From an uncultured Lachnospiraceae bacterium (GTDB taxonomy: Bacteria > Bacillota > Clostridia > Lachnospirales > Lachnospiraceae), in contig CADCPP010000092.1 in assembly GCA_902803355.1 (NCBI GenBank), positions 1 through 11,699 on the forward strand: a DNA stretch of 11,699 bases, in the 5' to 3' direction. A program made the translations under genes and the position numbers. Below, piece after piece: positions 1-7,413 of the stretch; position 1 is the first letter of the stretch, and each line of letters begins with the position of its first letter. The notes under the pieces were generated by a model. The model was not told the DNA's origin. It ran no database searches and saw only the letters and a list, made by a program, of their open reading frames with translations.

Positions 1-16
1 AGGGAGGAAGCACGAA

Positions 17-1198
17 ATGAAAGTCAAAGGATTCTTAAAAGACGTCGGCGGGGCTTCCCGTGTCACGAAGCTGCGCCGGGAAACGATCCAGGCGGCTTCC
101 AATGTTCCCGATCCGAAGGACCCCATCCGCGCGCTTGCGGACGCCCTCCATCCCGGTCCCGAAAGCTACCGTCTTGTGTCCGTGACGGACGCGAGCCCTA
201 CGGCAAAGACCTTCCGCTTTGAACCCGTTTCCGGCCATGTTCCGGTTTTTCAGGCCGGCCAGTATGCCTGCTTCTATTTCACGATCGGCGAAAGCGTCGT
301 GACCCGTGCGTATTCCATTTCCTCCGCGCCTTACGAGGCCAGGCTGGAGAAGCCGTTCTTCGAGATCACGGTGCGCAAGAACCGTCCCTATTTCGTCCCG
401 GACTATATCTACAGCGAGATGAAGATCGGCGACGAGATCAAGGTGGATCTGCCGTTTTCCGCCTTCCATGTGGATACGGTGCGCGACTCGAAGACGATCA
501 TGGGTCTTGCCGGCGGCAGCGGCATCACGCCGTTCCTGTCCATGGCCCGCGAGATCGCACACGGCACGCTTGATGCGGACCTGACCATCCTCTACGGCTC
601 AGTGCAGCACGGCGATATCGTATGCGGCGAGGAGCTTGATCAGATCGCGGCGGCCTGCCCGCGCGTGAAGATCGTGAACATCATGTCCGATGATCCCGAG
701 TGGGAGGGCGAAAAAGGCTTTGTCACGGAGGAGCTCATCCGCAAGTATTCGAAGGGCGACGTGACCTACTTCTTCTGCGGTCCCTGGCCGATGTTCTTCC
801 TGGTCCAGAAGGCCTTAAAGAACATGGGGGTTCCGGACCGCCGCTTCCGTCACGAAGCGATGATGCAGCCGGCCAATGTGAAGCAGATCCCGGGCTTCCC
901 GGAGGTCCAGATCGGCCAGATGCATAAGATCACGGTCGTGCGCGGCGTTCAGAAGGATGTGATCGACGCGAAGGCCGATGAACCGGTCGCGGTCTCGCTG
1001 GAACGTGCCGGCATCCCCATTGATGCGCACTGCCGCGGCGGCGAGTGCGGCTACTGCCGTGCCCAGCTGCTTTCCGGCAACATCTTTGTTTCACCGCTCG
1101 GCGACGGACGCCGCCGCATGGATAAGGAGATGGGATGGTTCCATTCCTGCTCCGCCTTCCCCACGAGCGATCTTGAGATCAAGATCCCGATCCTGTAA
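17..1198 (+). CDS. FAD/NAD(P)H-dependent reductase with C-terminal 2Fe-2S ferredoxin domain
   Basis: This 393-residue protein is an electron-transfer flavoprotein: NAD(P)H reduces FAD, which passes electrons to a built-in 2Fe-2S cluster. An N-terminal extension of about 50 residues precedes the FNR-type FAD barrel, which carries RAYSIS at residues 97-102 (FAD binding). The nucleotide-binding domain has GGSGITPF at 166-173 and CGP at 254-256. The C-terminal domain holds Cys339, Cys344 and Cys347 (C-x4-C-x2-C) and Cys378, the plant-type ferredoxin pattern. The order FNR then ferredoxin resembles Hcr-like NADH oxidoreductases and some oxygenase or demethylase reductases. The partner acceptor is not visible. 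AGGGAGG at 1-7 lies about 9 bases before the ATG, so the gene may continue an operon that starts outside the window. It has no signal peptide or membrane segment and is probably cytoplasmic. The fold and cofactors are secure; the physiological substrate is unknown. Confidence 0.9.
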   Translation: MKVKGFLKDVGGASRVTKLRRETIQAASNVPDPKDPIRALADALHPGPESYRLVSVTDASPTAKTFRFEPVSGHVPVFQAGQYACFYFTIGESVVTRAYSISSAPYEARLEKPFFEITVRKNRPYFVPDYIYSEMKIGDEIKVDLPFSAFHVDTVRDSKTIMGLAGGSGITPFLSMAREIAHGTLDADLTILYGSVQHGDIVCGEELDQIAAACPRVKIVNIMSDDPEWEGEKGFVTEELIRKYSKGDVTYFFCGPWPMFFLVQKALKNMGVPDRRFRHEAMMQPANVKQIPGFPEVQIGQMHKITVVRGVQKDVIDAKADEPVAVSLERAGIPIDAHCRGGECGYCRAQLLSGNIFVSPLGDGRRRMDKEMGWFHSCSAFPTSDLEIKIPIL

Positions 1199-1201
1199 GG
1201 G

Positions 1202-1242
1202 AAAAGCAGGCCGCCGGCATGTTCTGCCGGCGGCCTGCTTTT
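1202..1242 (+). terminator. Strong intrinsic terminator after the reductase gene, possibly bidirectional
   Basis: A perfect 18-bp stem pairs 1202-1219 with 1225-1242 around the 5-base loop TGTTC. The stem ends in a T run that continues to 1244. Because the left arm begins with AAAA, the opposite strand also ends in a short T run. It could therefore also stop transcripts of the convergent hydrolase gene, whose stop codon is at 1302-1304. Confidence 0.93.
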
Positions 1243-1301
1243 TTATTGTTTTCTTTTCAGTATGATCACGGAACGCTTTTATGGCGTATCTCCATGGTTC
1301 C

Positions 1302-2234
1302 TTACTGCAGGTATTTTCCGATCATTTCATCGATCTTTGCGGCGTATTCCTCGGGCGCGGCGTAGGGGCCTTCAATATGCCTGACCCCCGGAAGGATGAG
1401 CTTATCCTTCGGTCCCCGGTAAAAATCATAAAGCATCGGGGCGTTCTCAGAGGGAACCGTCGGGTCGTCGGTGCCCTGAATGAAGAGGATGGGCACGGAG
1501 GCACGGGACAGATTCGGCCGGACATCGGTATCTGCCAGATCGCTTCCTGTCAGCATGCCGTGAAGGCACTTCAGCGTGCGGAAGAGTGGCGAAGCCTTCA
1601 GCAGGCTTTCCGCTTCGGCAAAGCCGCTGTCCTCAACGATGAACTTCACCTCGGGACCCAGCCGGTCACTCATTTTCATCACGCTGGCTCCGCCCAGGGA
1701 AAAGCCGTGCAGGACGATCTGCACGTCCTTTCCGGCGCGGGCTTTCAGATAATCGATCCATTTCAGCGCGTCCGCGCTCTCAAAAAGGTCAAAGCCGATG
1801 ATCTCGCCTTCGCTTTCTCCGTGCGCGGTATTGTCCGGCGCAAAGACATCGAAGCCTCGGCTGTGCCAGTAATCAAGGACCATGCCGGCAGTCTCCGCGT
1901 GATCGGAGCCGTAGCCGTGCACAACGAAGGCAATGCGGCTGCCGTCGCTTCCCTCGCAGGGAAGGTAAAAGCCGGCAAGACGCTCGCCGCGGTCGGAAAC
2001 GATCGACATGCGGATCTGCGGAGCGGCAAGCAGCTTTTTCTTCATGCTGTCACGCCAGGCGTAATAAGCTTCTTCGTGCGTTTTTCTTTTTCCTCTCAGA
2101 CGGTTGAGAAGAGGAGAGCCGGAGCGCGTAAAGGAATAGCAGTACAGCTCGCGAAGCGCCGCGCTAAAGAGGGCAGCGCCGGCAGCCGGCAGGAGCAGCA
2201 GGGCAGACCTGCTTTTTTTATTTCGTAAAGACAT
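1302..2234 (-). CDS. Membrane-anchored alpha/beta hydrolase (serine hydrolase)
   Basis: This 310-residue alpha/beta-hydrolase has a hydrophobic N-terminal segment at about residues 6-29 that looks like a signal anchor, placing the catalytic domain outside the cytoplasm. The nucleophile elbow is GFSLGG with Ser179, the acid is Asp257 in GTDDPTVP, and the base is His286 in GVRHIEG. The oxyanion-type HGYG is at 107-110 and DNTAHGESEG follows it. It belongs to the prolyl-oligopeptidase-like/acylhydrolase group often annotated only as alpha/beta hydrolase; the substrate cannot be read from sequence. The start was chosen by its ribosome site: TCCTCC at 2241-2246 (GGAGGA on the coding strand) gives a 7-base gap from GGAGG to the ATG at 2234 and 4 bases to the adjacent ATG at 2237. 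Either could be used, but an in-frame ATG at 2267 lacks a comparable site. It is transcribed alone, divergent from degV. Confidence 0.88.
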   Translation of the reverse strand: MSLRNKKSRSALLLLPAAGAALFSAALRELYCYSFTRSGSPLLNRLRGKRKTHEEAYYAWRDSMKKKLLAAPQIRMSIVSDRGERLAGFYLPCEGSDGSRIAFVVHGYGSDHAETAGMVLDYWHSRGFDVFAPDNTAHGESEGEIIGFDLFESADALKWIDYLKARAGKDVQIVLHGFSLGGASVMKMSDRLGPEVKFIVEDSGFAEAESLLKASPLFRTLKCLHGMLTGSDLADTDVRPNLSRASVPILFIQGTDDPTVPSENAPMLYDFYRGPKDKLILPGVRHIEGPYAAPEEYAAKIDEMIGKYLQ

Positions 2235-2252
2235 CATTTCTCCTCCATTATC

Positions 2253-2284
2253 ATGATCATAACACAAAACGGCGGAAAACGGTA
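2253..2284 (-). promoter_or_regulatory. Weak promoter / possible operator before the hydrolase gene
   Basis: On the minus strand a good -10 (TATGAT, plus-strand 2256-2261) lies just upstream of the ribosome site, but the 17-base-spaced -35 (TACCGT) is poor. On the plus strand the heptamer AAAACGG occurs twice, at 2266-2272 and 2276-2282, exactly 10 bases apart, between the -10 and the putative -35. An 8-base palindrome, ATGATCAT, is at 2253-2260. This could be a regulated promoter, but the evidence is thin. Confidence 0.3.
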
Positions 2285-2332
2285 GATTTCCGCGTGATCT
2301 ATAAAAGCTTCTTTCCGGCAGGAAGAAGCCCC

Positions 2333-2361
2333 TTGCGAAGGCGCTTCGTTTATGGTATCAT
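2333..2361 (+). promoter_or_regulatory. Sigma-A-type promoter for the degV-family gene
   Basis: TTGCGA (2333-2338), a 17-base spacer and TATCAT (2356-2361). TGG precedes the -10, giving an extended -10. The predicted start near 2368 leaves a leader of about 60 bases before the ATG at 2430. Confidence 0.65.
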
Positions 2362-2429
2362 CTCCCGCGTGCGCCGCGCCATCCGCCGGATCCGCGCGGA
2401 TGGACCAAAAGGCAGCAAGGAGAAAGCCT

Positions 2430-3314
2430 ATGAACGACTATCTGATCGCAACTGCGTCGACAGCCGACCTGACCAGCGATTATCTGGAGGAACACAGCAT
2501 TCCTTTTATCCGTTATACCTATACCGTCAACGGCATCGTTGTGGAAGATGACTGCAAAGAAAGCAGCCGGGAAGCGGTCTATAAGGGCATGCGTGCAGGC
2601 GATGAGCTACAGACCTCCATGATCACGGAACCGGTCTACTACGACTTCTTTAAAAGCCTTCTGGAGAGCGGCAAAGATGTCCTTTATCTGGATATGTCGA
2701 AAAAGATGTCGGCATCCTTCGACAACGCGCAGAAGGCAGCGGAAGCCGTGCGGAAGAAATTTCCCGGCCAGATGCTCTATGTGATGGATACGCGCTGCAT
2801 CTCCGGCGGGCTGGCCGTGCTGGTCAAAAACTGCGTGCGCCTGAAGGAAGAGGGCAAAAGCTTTGACGAAGTGATCGCCTGGGGCGAGGAAAACAAGCTG
2901 AAGATCGCCCACCGCTTTACGGTGGACAATTTGAAATATTTACGGAAGAGCGGACGCGTGTCCAACGGCGCGGCGCTCCTGGGAACGCTCCTCAGCATCA
3001 AGCCGGTGCTTTACGTTCCGGACGGCGGAACGCTCGATGTGGTGCAGAAGGCCCACGGACGGAAAGCGGCGCTGAAGGCGGTCGTTGACAGCGTCTGCCA
3101 TGACCTGTCTCTGATCGATCCTGCCGGCCTGTCCGTGGATATCCTGCAGGCAGACTGCCGTGAGGATGCCGAGCATGTGCGGGATGAGATCAGAAAGGCT
3201 TACCCCATGGTCGGCGAGATCGGGATCAGCACCCTGGGCGTGGTGATCGGCGCCCACTGCGGGCCGGGTTTTCTGGCTGTTCTTTACCTTTGCAGCGGGA
3301 GACGCCCGCAGTAA
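2430..3314 (+). CDS. DegV family fatty-acid-binding protein
   Basis: This 294-residue protein is a full-length DegV family member. Proteins of this family bind a fatty acid in a cleft between two alpha/beta domains, and in Firmicutes some (FakB) present it to fatty acid kinase FakA for phosphorylation. Visible family marks are STADLT at residues 10-15, the ligand-contacting TSM at 62-64, SASFDNA near 94-100, the highly conserved FTVDNLKYLRKSGRVS at 163-178, KPVL at 191-194 and GAHCGPG at 274-280. The start at 2430 is set by AAGGAG at 2417-2422 with a 7-base gap; an upstream in-frame ATG at 2352 falls inside the promoter and is rejected. No fakA neighbour is seen, so a FakB role is inference. 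No terminator is evident before the LCP gene, so some readthrough is possible. Probably cytoplasmic. Confidence 0.93.
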   Translation: MNDYLIATASTADLTSDYLEEHSIPFIRYTYTVNGIVVEDDCKESSREAVYKGMRAGDELQTSMITEPVYYDFFKSLLESGKDVLYLDMSKKMSASFDNAQKAAEAVRKKFPGQMLYVMDTRCISGGLAVLVKNCVRLKEEGKSFDEVIAWGEENKLKIAHRFTVDNLKYLRKSGRVSNGAALLGTLLSIKPVLYVPDGGTLDVVQKAHGRKAALKAVVDSVCHDLSLIDPAGLSVDILQADCREDAEHVRDEIRKAYPMVGEIGISTLGVVIGAHCGPGFLAVLYLCSGRRPQ

Positions 3315-3357
3315 TTCTAAAATTTTCATAATTCCCGTGTGTTTTGAACCTTGGGCC

Positions 3358-3386
3358 TTGCGTTTTCGGGGAAAATGGAGTATGAT
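3358..3386 (+). promoter_or_regulatory. Sigma-A-type promoter for the LCP gene
   Basis: TTGCGT (3358-3363), a 17-base spacer and TATGAT (3381-3386). The start would be near 3393, which leaves only a few bases before the TGGAGG ribosome site at 3397-3402, a very short leader. The -35 resembles those of the degV, ferredoxin and mscL promoters in this window. Confidence 0.65.
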
Positions 3387-3409
3387 TTTCCTGTTATGGA
3401 GGTTTGCTC

Positions 3410-4750
3410 ATGACAAGAACAGACGAAGACATCCTGTTGACGGATTCCATGCGGCAGAAAAAGATGACTCAGGCTGACCCGGAACGGGGTGCGGCAGAGC
3501 GTCAGGCGCATCGGGAACATCTCAAACGGATGAAGCAATATAAGAAAAAAAAGAGGCGGAAGATCATCGGCCTCGTTTTGGAATGCGTTCTGCTTTTAGT
3601 GGTCTGCGTTGGGCTTTGGGGCATCAACTTCGTGGATAAAGCGTTTGCCCGGGTGACGGAGAGCGCGAATAATGCAGCGGACAATTCACTCCCGGAGCTG
3701 GAACCCGTGGTTCCCGGAAGTGCGTCTCTTGTAGTCGAAAACGCAGACGGCAGTACTGAAGTGTATTACTATACTGTCCCGGAGACAGAAGAGCAGACCG
3801 TGGCAACGGATGCTTCGGGGGATGTGATCTCGCCGGACGATGTCACTGCGCCGGTCAGGACCGGCTATTCCACCTTCGCGATCTTCGGCGTGGACTCGCG
3901 TGATTCGCAGACGCTCGAACAGTGGACGCAGGGGGACGTTGTCATTATCGTTTCCCTGAATAACGAAACCAAGGAAGTCAGGCTCTGCTCCGTATTCCGT
4001 GACTTTGCCTTTGAATCCAATACAGACGGCGGTCTGGACAAGATCACGGATTCCTACAGCCGCTACGGCGTCAGGCATACCGTAGAAGCCATGAACCGCA
4101 ATTTCGACCTGAACATTGAAGACTATGTGGTGGTCAACTGGACCGCGGTCGCGGACGTGATCGATGCCCTGGACGGGATCGATATGTACCTGACGGCGGC
4201 CGAAGCCGAGGCCATGGGCTATTATGTGTATGAAACGCAGGTGGCAACACACCGCAAATATACCGTCAAAGGGATCCCGAAGGGGGCAGACGGCGCATAC
4301 CACGACGATACCTATCATCTGAACGGTGGGCAGGCGCTTTCCGTGGCGCGTATCCGTAAAGGAGTCGGAGACGACTATGCCCGTACAGCCAGGCAGAGGA
4401 CCATCATCAATCTGGCCCTGCAGAAGGCGCAGACCATGAACCTGACCCAGCTCTACACCATCATCAACACGGTGCTGGACAATGTCCGCATCAGCTTTGA
4501 AAAGATGGAGGTCTTTTCTCTGGCGAAGGATGTCTTTAAATACCAGATCTCAGACACCTCCGGCTTCCCGTTCAACAGGATCGTCTTCCCGGTGGCAACG
4601 TCCATGATCTACGCGGATACCATGGTCAGCAATGTCACCCAGCTGCATGAGTTCCTGTACGGCGATGAATCGTATTCGCCTTCCAGCAATGTGAAGCGGA
4701 TCGACGCCTATCAGCAGCAGGCGATCGAATATATGCGCAGCCATCAATAA
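3410..4750 (+). CDS. LytR-CpsA-Psr (LCP) family cell-wall polymer transferase
   Basis: This 446-residue membrane protein has a basic cytoplasmic tail (residues 1-51, with a lysine/arginine cluster at 45-51), one membrane helix at about 52-70, an acidic, low-complexity extracellular linker at about 80-150, then the LCP domain. LCP enzymes move glycopolymers such as teichoic acids or capsule from undecaprenyl pyrophosphate to peptidoglycan. Domain marks are GVDSR at 160-164, SVFRDF at 194-199 (canonical S-x-PRDT; the arginine and aspartate are kept and the proline is Phe), LNGGQALSVARIR at 304-316, and an RxxRQR element at 325-330. The start is the ATG at 3410, 7 bases after GGAGG (3398-3402); a TTG two codons earlier is too close to the ribosome site. 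It has its own promoter. Which glycopolymer it attaches is unknown, as no biosynthetic cluster is adjacent. Confidence 0.92.
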   Translation: MTRTDEDILLTDSMRQKKMTQADPERGAAERQAHREHLKRMKQYKKKKRRKIIGLVLECVLLLVVCVGLWGINFVDKAFARVTESANNAADNSLPELEPVVPGSASLVVENADGSTEVYYYTVPETEEQTVATDASGDVISPDDVTAPVRTGYSTFAIFGVDSRDSQTLEQWTQGDVVIIVSLNNETKEVRLCSVFRDFAFESNTDGGLDKITDSYSRYGVRHTVEAMNRNFDLNIEDYVVVNWTAVADVIDALDGIDMYLTAAEAEAMGYYVYETQVATHRKYTVKGIPKGADGAYHDDTYHLNGGQALSVARIRKGVGDDYARTARQRTIINLALQKAQTMNLTQLYTIINTVLDNVRISFEKMEVFSLAKDVFKYQISDTSGFPFNRIVFPVATSMIYADTMVSNVTQLHEFLYGDESYSPSSNVKRIDAYQQQAIEYMRSHQ

Positions 4751-4761
4751 AGACCAAAGCT

Positions 4762-4823
4762 TCACAGTTCCGGAATGATTTCATCACACTTTTCTCACAA
4801 ATGCCCGCTATACTGGTCTCACA
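4762..4823 (+). promoter_or_regulatory. Phased TCACA repeats and -10 element upstream of the htrA-like gene
   Basis: TCACA occurs four times on one strand, at 4762, 4784, 4795 and 4819. The spacings are 22, 11 and 24 bases, so the first three lie on one face of the helix. A good -10 (TATACT, 4809-4814) has no matching -35: the expected hexamer is ACACTT, and this is where the second and third repeats lie. That layout fits activator-dependent transcription by a response regulator. Stress induction of htrA genes by CssRS-like systems is known in Bacillus; a link here is inference. Confidence 0.42.
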
Positions 4824-4845
4824 ACCAGAAAAGAGCGGGCATTTG
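4798..4845. repeat. 12-bp perfect inverted repeat between the LCP and htrA-like genes
   Basis: Positions 4798-4809 pair perfectly with 4834-4845 (12 bp). The 24-base interval holds a second stem, CTGGT (4813-4817) with ACCAG (4824-4828), around a 6-base loop. The right arm is followed by T-rich but interrupted sequence, so as a terminator for the LCP gene it would be imperfect. The putative htrA -10 overlaps the left arm. If that promoter is used, the complete hairpin would form only in transcripts coming from upstream. Confidence 0.6.
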
Positions 4846-4879
4846 TATTTCATGTCTGATCTGTAGGGAGGAATAGGAA

Positions 4880-6529
4880 ATGAATGATGAGTGGAATGAC
4901 AACGACGAGATAAAGAATGAAGCGGGCGGAGAAGCTTCCCCTGCGCAGCAGGCGGAAAACAGCATAAATGAGGCAGAAGTCAATGCAGAAGCAGCCGCCG
5001 GGACCGAAGCGGAGAAGGCCATTGAAGAAGCAAAGGCCGTGAGCGCGGAAAGAGAGGCGGAGGAAAAGGCCCGCCGCGCCGAGGCGCGCGAAGAGGCATA
5101 CCGCCTTGCCCAGGAGGCGCAGTGGAACGAACAGTACGAAAGAGCTGAGGCGGTCCGCCGCGAGAATAAAGCTCGGGAAGAAGCGGAAAAGCAGGCCCGG
5201 GCAGAGAAAAAGAACCGCAAGAAAAAAAGTCTGCGGATCACGGCTGCCGTACTGGCGATCGTCCTGCTGGTGAGCGCCGCAGGCTATGCGGCCGGAAGCA
5301 TGGCCAATACCATCAGCGGGCTGAAGGCACAGGTCTCCAGCCTGGAGGATGCGCAGAATGGCACGGCGTCTCCGGAGACCAAGCCGGAGCGTCAGCACAG
5401 CGCGTCAAATGAAACTGCCTCTGCGGAATCCTCGGATGCCGGACAGAAAGCGGAAGATGAGACTCATCCTATCAGCGGCACCCCGATCGTTGAGACCGTC
5501 AAATCGCCTGAGGCGGCGGCAGCTAATCTGACCGATGTTTCCGATATCGTGGAACAGGTGCTTCCCTCCGTCGTATCCATTGGGATCACCGCAACGGTCA
5601 CCTATGACAGCTACTGGGGCGGCAGCAGAGAATATGAGAGTGAAGGCGCCGGCAGCGGCATCATTATCGGCGATAACGGCGCTGAGCTCTGGATCGTGAC
5701 GAACTATCACGTGATCGAGGACGCCAACACGATCACGATCAGCTTTATCGACAACGAACACGTTTCAGCTTATGTCAAGGGCACGGATAAGGACAATGAT
5801 CTGGCGGTCGTCGGCGTCAAGATAGAGGACGTGAAGAGCAGCACGCTTGAGGCGATCAAGGTCATTACCATCGGCAATTCCGATGAGCTGCGGCTGGGAC
5901 AGGGCGTGGTCGCCATCGGCAACGCGCTCGGCAGGGGCCAGTCCGTGACCACAGGCGTGGTGAGCGCGCTGAACCGCGAAGTCGAATTTGACGACGGCAC
6001 CAAGATGTACCTGCTGCAGACCAGCGCCGCGATCAACCCGGGCAATTCGGGCGGCGCGCTGCTGAACGCGAAGGGGGAACTCGTCGGCATCAACAATGCG
6101 AAATATTCGGATACGGATGTGGAGGGCGTAGGCTTTGCGATCCCGATCTCCAGTGTGAAGGAGATCATGGAAGATCTCTCGCTCATGGAGGCCCGCCAGC
6201 CCGTATCGGATGCGGACTATCCGTATATCGGGGTCACCTTCAAGAACCTCACTTCGGCCTACATGGAAGCCTACGGCATTCCGGCCGGCGCTTATGTGTA
6301 TGAAGTCGGTTCCGGCACGCCCGCAGAAAAAGCAGGCATCCTGGCCTACGACATCATTACCGCGTTAAACGGAGTGAAGATCTCAAACTATGACGATCTG
6401 GTGGAAGAGCTGCAGTATTACGCCGGCGGCACGGAGATCGAGCTGACCGTCATGCGTCTGGAACGCGGACGCTACTCCGAGACCACCATCGAGCTTACGC
6501 TTGGCTTCCGCAAGGATTATCAGCGCTAA
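4880..6529 (+). CDS. HtrA/DegP-type membrane-anchored serine protease with PDZ domain
   Basis: This 549-residue trypsin-like quality-control protease degrades or refolds damaged proteins outside the membrane. An Ala/Glu/Arg-rich cytoplasmic region (about 1-116, probably coiled coil from about 40) ends in a KKNRKKK stop-transfer cluster, followed by one membrane helix at about 118-142 and a Ser/Glu-rich linker to about 215. The protease domain has the full triad: His277 in TNYHVIEDA, Asp307 in DNDLAVV and Ser390 in GNSGGAL. A single PDZ domain covers about 448-540 with the YIGV start and the GTPAEKAGI and ILAYDIITALNG elements. The ATG at 4880 follows AGGGAGG (4865-4871) by 8 bases. The cytoplasmic arm is longer than the short tail usual in Firmicute HtrA. 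The gene is monocistronic, bounded by an upstream repeat cluster and a downstream terminator. It is htrA/degP-like; the exact orthologue name is not claimed. Confidence 0.94.
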   Translation: MNDEWNDNDEIKNEAGGEASPAQQAENSINEAEVNAEAAAGTEAEKAIEEAKAVSAEREAEEKARRAEAREEAYRLAQEAQWNEQYERAEAVRRENKAREEAEKQARAEKKNRKKKSLRITAAVLAIVLLVSAAGYAAGSMANTISGLKAQVSSLEDAQNGTASPETKPERQHSASNETASAESSDAGQKAEDETHPISGTPIVETVKSPEAAAANLTDVSDIVEQVLPSVVSIGITATVTYDSYWGGSREYESEGAGSGIIIGDNGAELWIVTNYHVIEDANTITISFIDNEHVSAYVKGTDKDNDLAVVGVKIEDVKSSTLEAIKVITIGNSDELRLGQGVVAIGNALGRGQSVTTGVVSALNREVEFDDGTKMYLLQTSAAINPGNSGGALLNAKGELVGINNAKYSDTDVEGVGFAIPISSVKEIMEDLSLMEARQPVSDADYPYIGVTFKNLTSAYMEAYGIPAGAYVYEVGSGTPAEKAGILAYDIITALNGVKISNYDDLVEELQYYAGGTEIELTVMRLERGRYSETTIELTLGFRKDYQR

Positions 6530-6565
6530 GAGCAGCAGATAAAACAGTAAACAGAACAGCAGTGC

Positions 6566-6593
6566 CCCGGACGCTTCGGCGTCCGGGTTTTTT
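6566..6593 (+). terminator. Intrinsic terminator with UUCG tetraloop after the htrA-like gene
   Basis: A 9-bp GC-rich stem pairs CCCGGACGC (6566-6574) with GCGTCCGGG (6579-6587) around the stable TTCG loop, followed directly by six T residues (6588-6593). This is a textbook factor-independent terminator. Confidence 0.95.
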
Positions 6594-6624
6594 GTGAATT
6601 CGGGGGTGTTTTTTTTGCATAATG

Positions 6625-6633
6625 TGCTATAAT
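6625..6633 (+). promoter_or_regulatory. Extended -10 promoter for the PAP2-like gene
   Basis: The perfect -10 TATAAT (6628-6633) is preceded by TGC (extended -10). The region 17 bases upstream (GGTGTT) is a poor -35, as expected when an extended -10 compensates. The start would fall near 6640, shortly before GGAGG at 6655-6659. Confidence 0.55.
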
Positions 6634-6666
6634 TCCGTTAAGAATGAATTCTCCGGAGGAAAGAAG

Positions 6667-7362
6667 ATGAACAAGCTGTGGGAAAAGATCAAGGCCATCC
6701 CCCGTTACGGATGGATCTGCGGCTTTCTCTATTTCGGCCTTCAGTACGGGATGTACCGCCTTGCTGACTGGATCAGCCGCCTGACGGGCACCATCAACAG
6801 GGCCTTCTGTCCCAAGATCGCGGCGATCGATGACCTGATCCCCGTGATCCCGGTCTTTGCGGTGATCTATCTGTTTTCCTATGCGTTCTGGATCTGCGGG
6901 CCCATCGCTGTTTCCCTGACCAAAAAGCGTAATTTCATCAACTATATCATCGGCCTCTCGATGGCCTATCTTGTCGGCTTTCTGATCTTTGTCTTCCTGC
7001 CGTCCTACATGGACCGCGCGGCGGAGGGCATCATTGAGATCTCGAAACAGCCGGGCATCTTCAATCAGATGCTGGCGGTCATTTATGGGGCAGACGGCAG
7101 CAACATGGCCTTCAACCTGTTCCCGTCCTACCACTGTCTGATCAGCCTGTACTGCTACCTGGGCGTCAGAAAGCAGCCGGAGATCTCGAAGGGCTTCCGG
7201 GCCTATTCCCTCATCATGACGATCCTGATCTGCGCGTCCACGGTCTTTACCAAGCAGCATTATTTCGTCGATATGCCCGCGGGACTTGGCATCTCCATCC
7301 TCTGCTACATCCTCGTGAACAAATGGGATCCGGGGACGAAGCTTGCCGGAAAAGACGCTTAA
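6667..7362 (+). CDS. PAP2-like integral membrane phosphatase/phosphotransferase
   Basis: This 231-residue multi-pass membrane protein has about six hydrophobic segments. The C-terminal half carries a PAP2-type active-site signature of the variant form: FPSYH at 152-156 (in place of PSGH) and STVFTKQHYFVD at 191-202, with the candidate catalytic His198 and supporting Asp202. The classical K-x6-RP motif is not seen. This matches the PAP2-like branch that includes inositol-phosphorylceramide synthase-type enzymes, so it may dephosphorylate a lipid phosphate or transfer a head group. The start at 6667 is fixed by GGAGG (6655-6659) with a 7-base gap; an in-frame ATG at 6622 precedes the -10 and is rejected. 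It has its own extended -10 promoter behind the htrA terminator. No strong terminator follows; only a weak ACGC/GCGT stem near the stop codon is seen. The substrate is unknown. Confidence 0.82.
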   Translation: MNKLWEKIKAIPRYGWICGFLYFGLQYGMYRLADWISRLTGTINRAFCPKIAAIDDLIPVIPVFAVIYLFSYAFWICGPIAVSLTKKRNFINYIIGLSMAYLVGFLIFVFLPSYMDRAAEGIIEISKQPGIFNQMLAVIYGADGSNMAFNLFPSYHCLISLYCYLGVRKQPEISKGFRAYSLIMTILICASTVFTKQHYFVDMPAGLGISILCYILVNKWDPGTKLAGKDA

Positions 7363-7413
7363 GCGGCGTTATTTGGCCCTTCACAGACTTCACAGAAAAT
7401 TCAAAAAAATCCC

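Noticed and set aside
1281..2228. A 315-codon open frame on the plus strand opposite the alpha/beta hydrolase
   Set aside because: It is antisense to a gene with a full catalytic triad, has no ribosome site, and its translation has no recognisable domain; long shadow frames are expected in GC-rich DNA.
3315..3357. Possible terminator after degV (AAAATTTT palindrome)
   Set aside because: It is an AT-only dyad with no GC stem and no T run at the right position.
6526..7260. A 244-codon minus-strand frame opposite the first PAP2-like gene
   Set aside because: Its composition is rich in Asp, Arg, His and Gln, typical of an antisense shadow, and the sense strand has a promoter, ribosome site and membrane protein.
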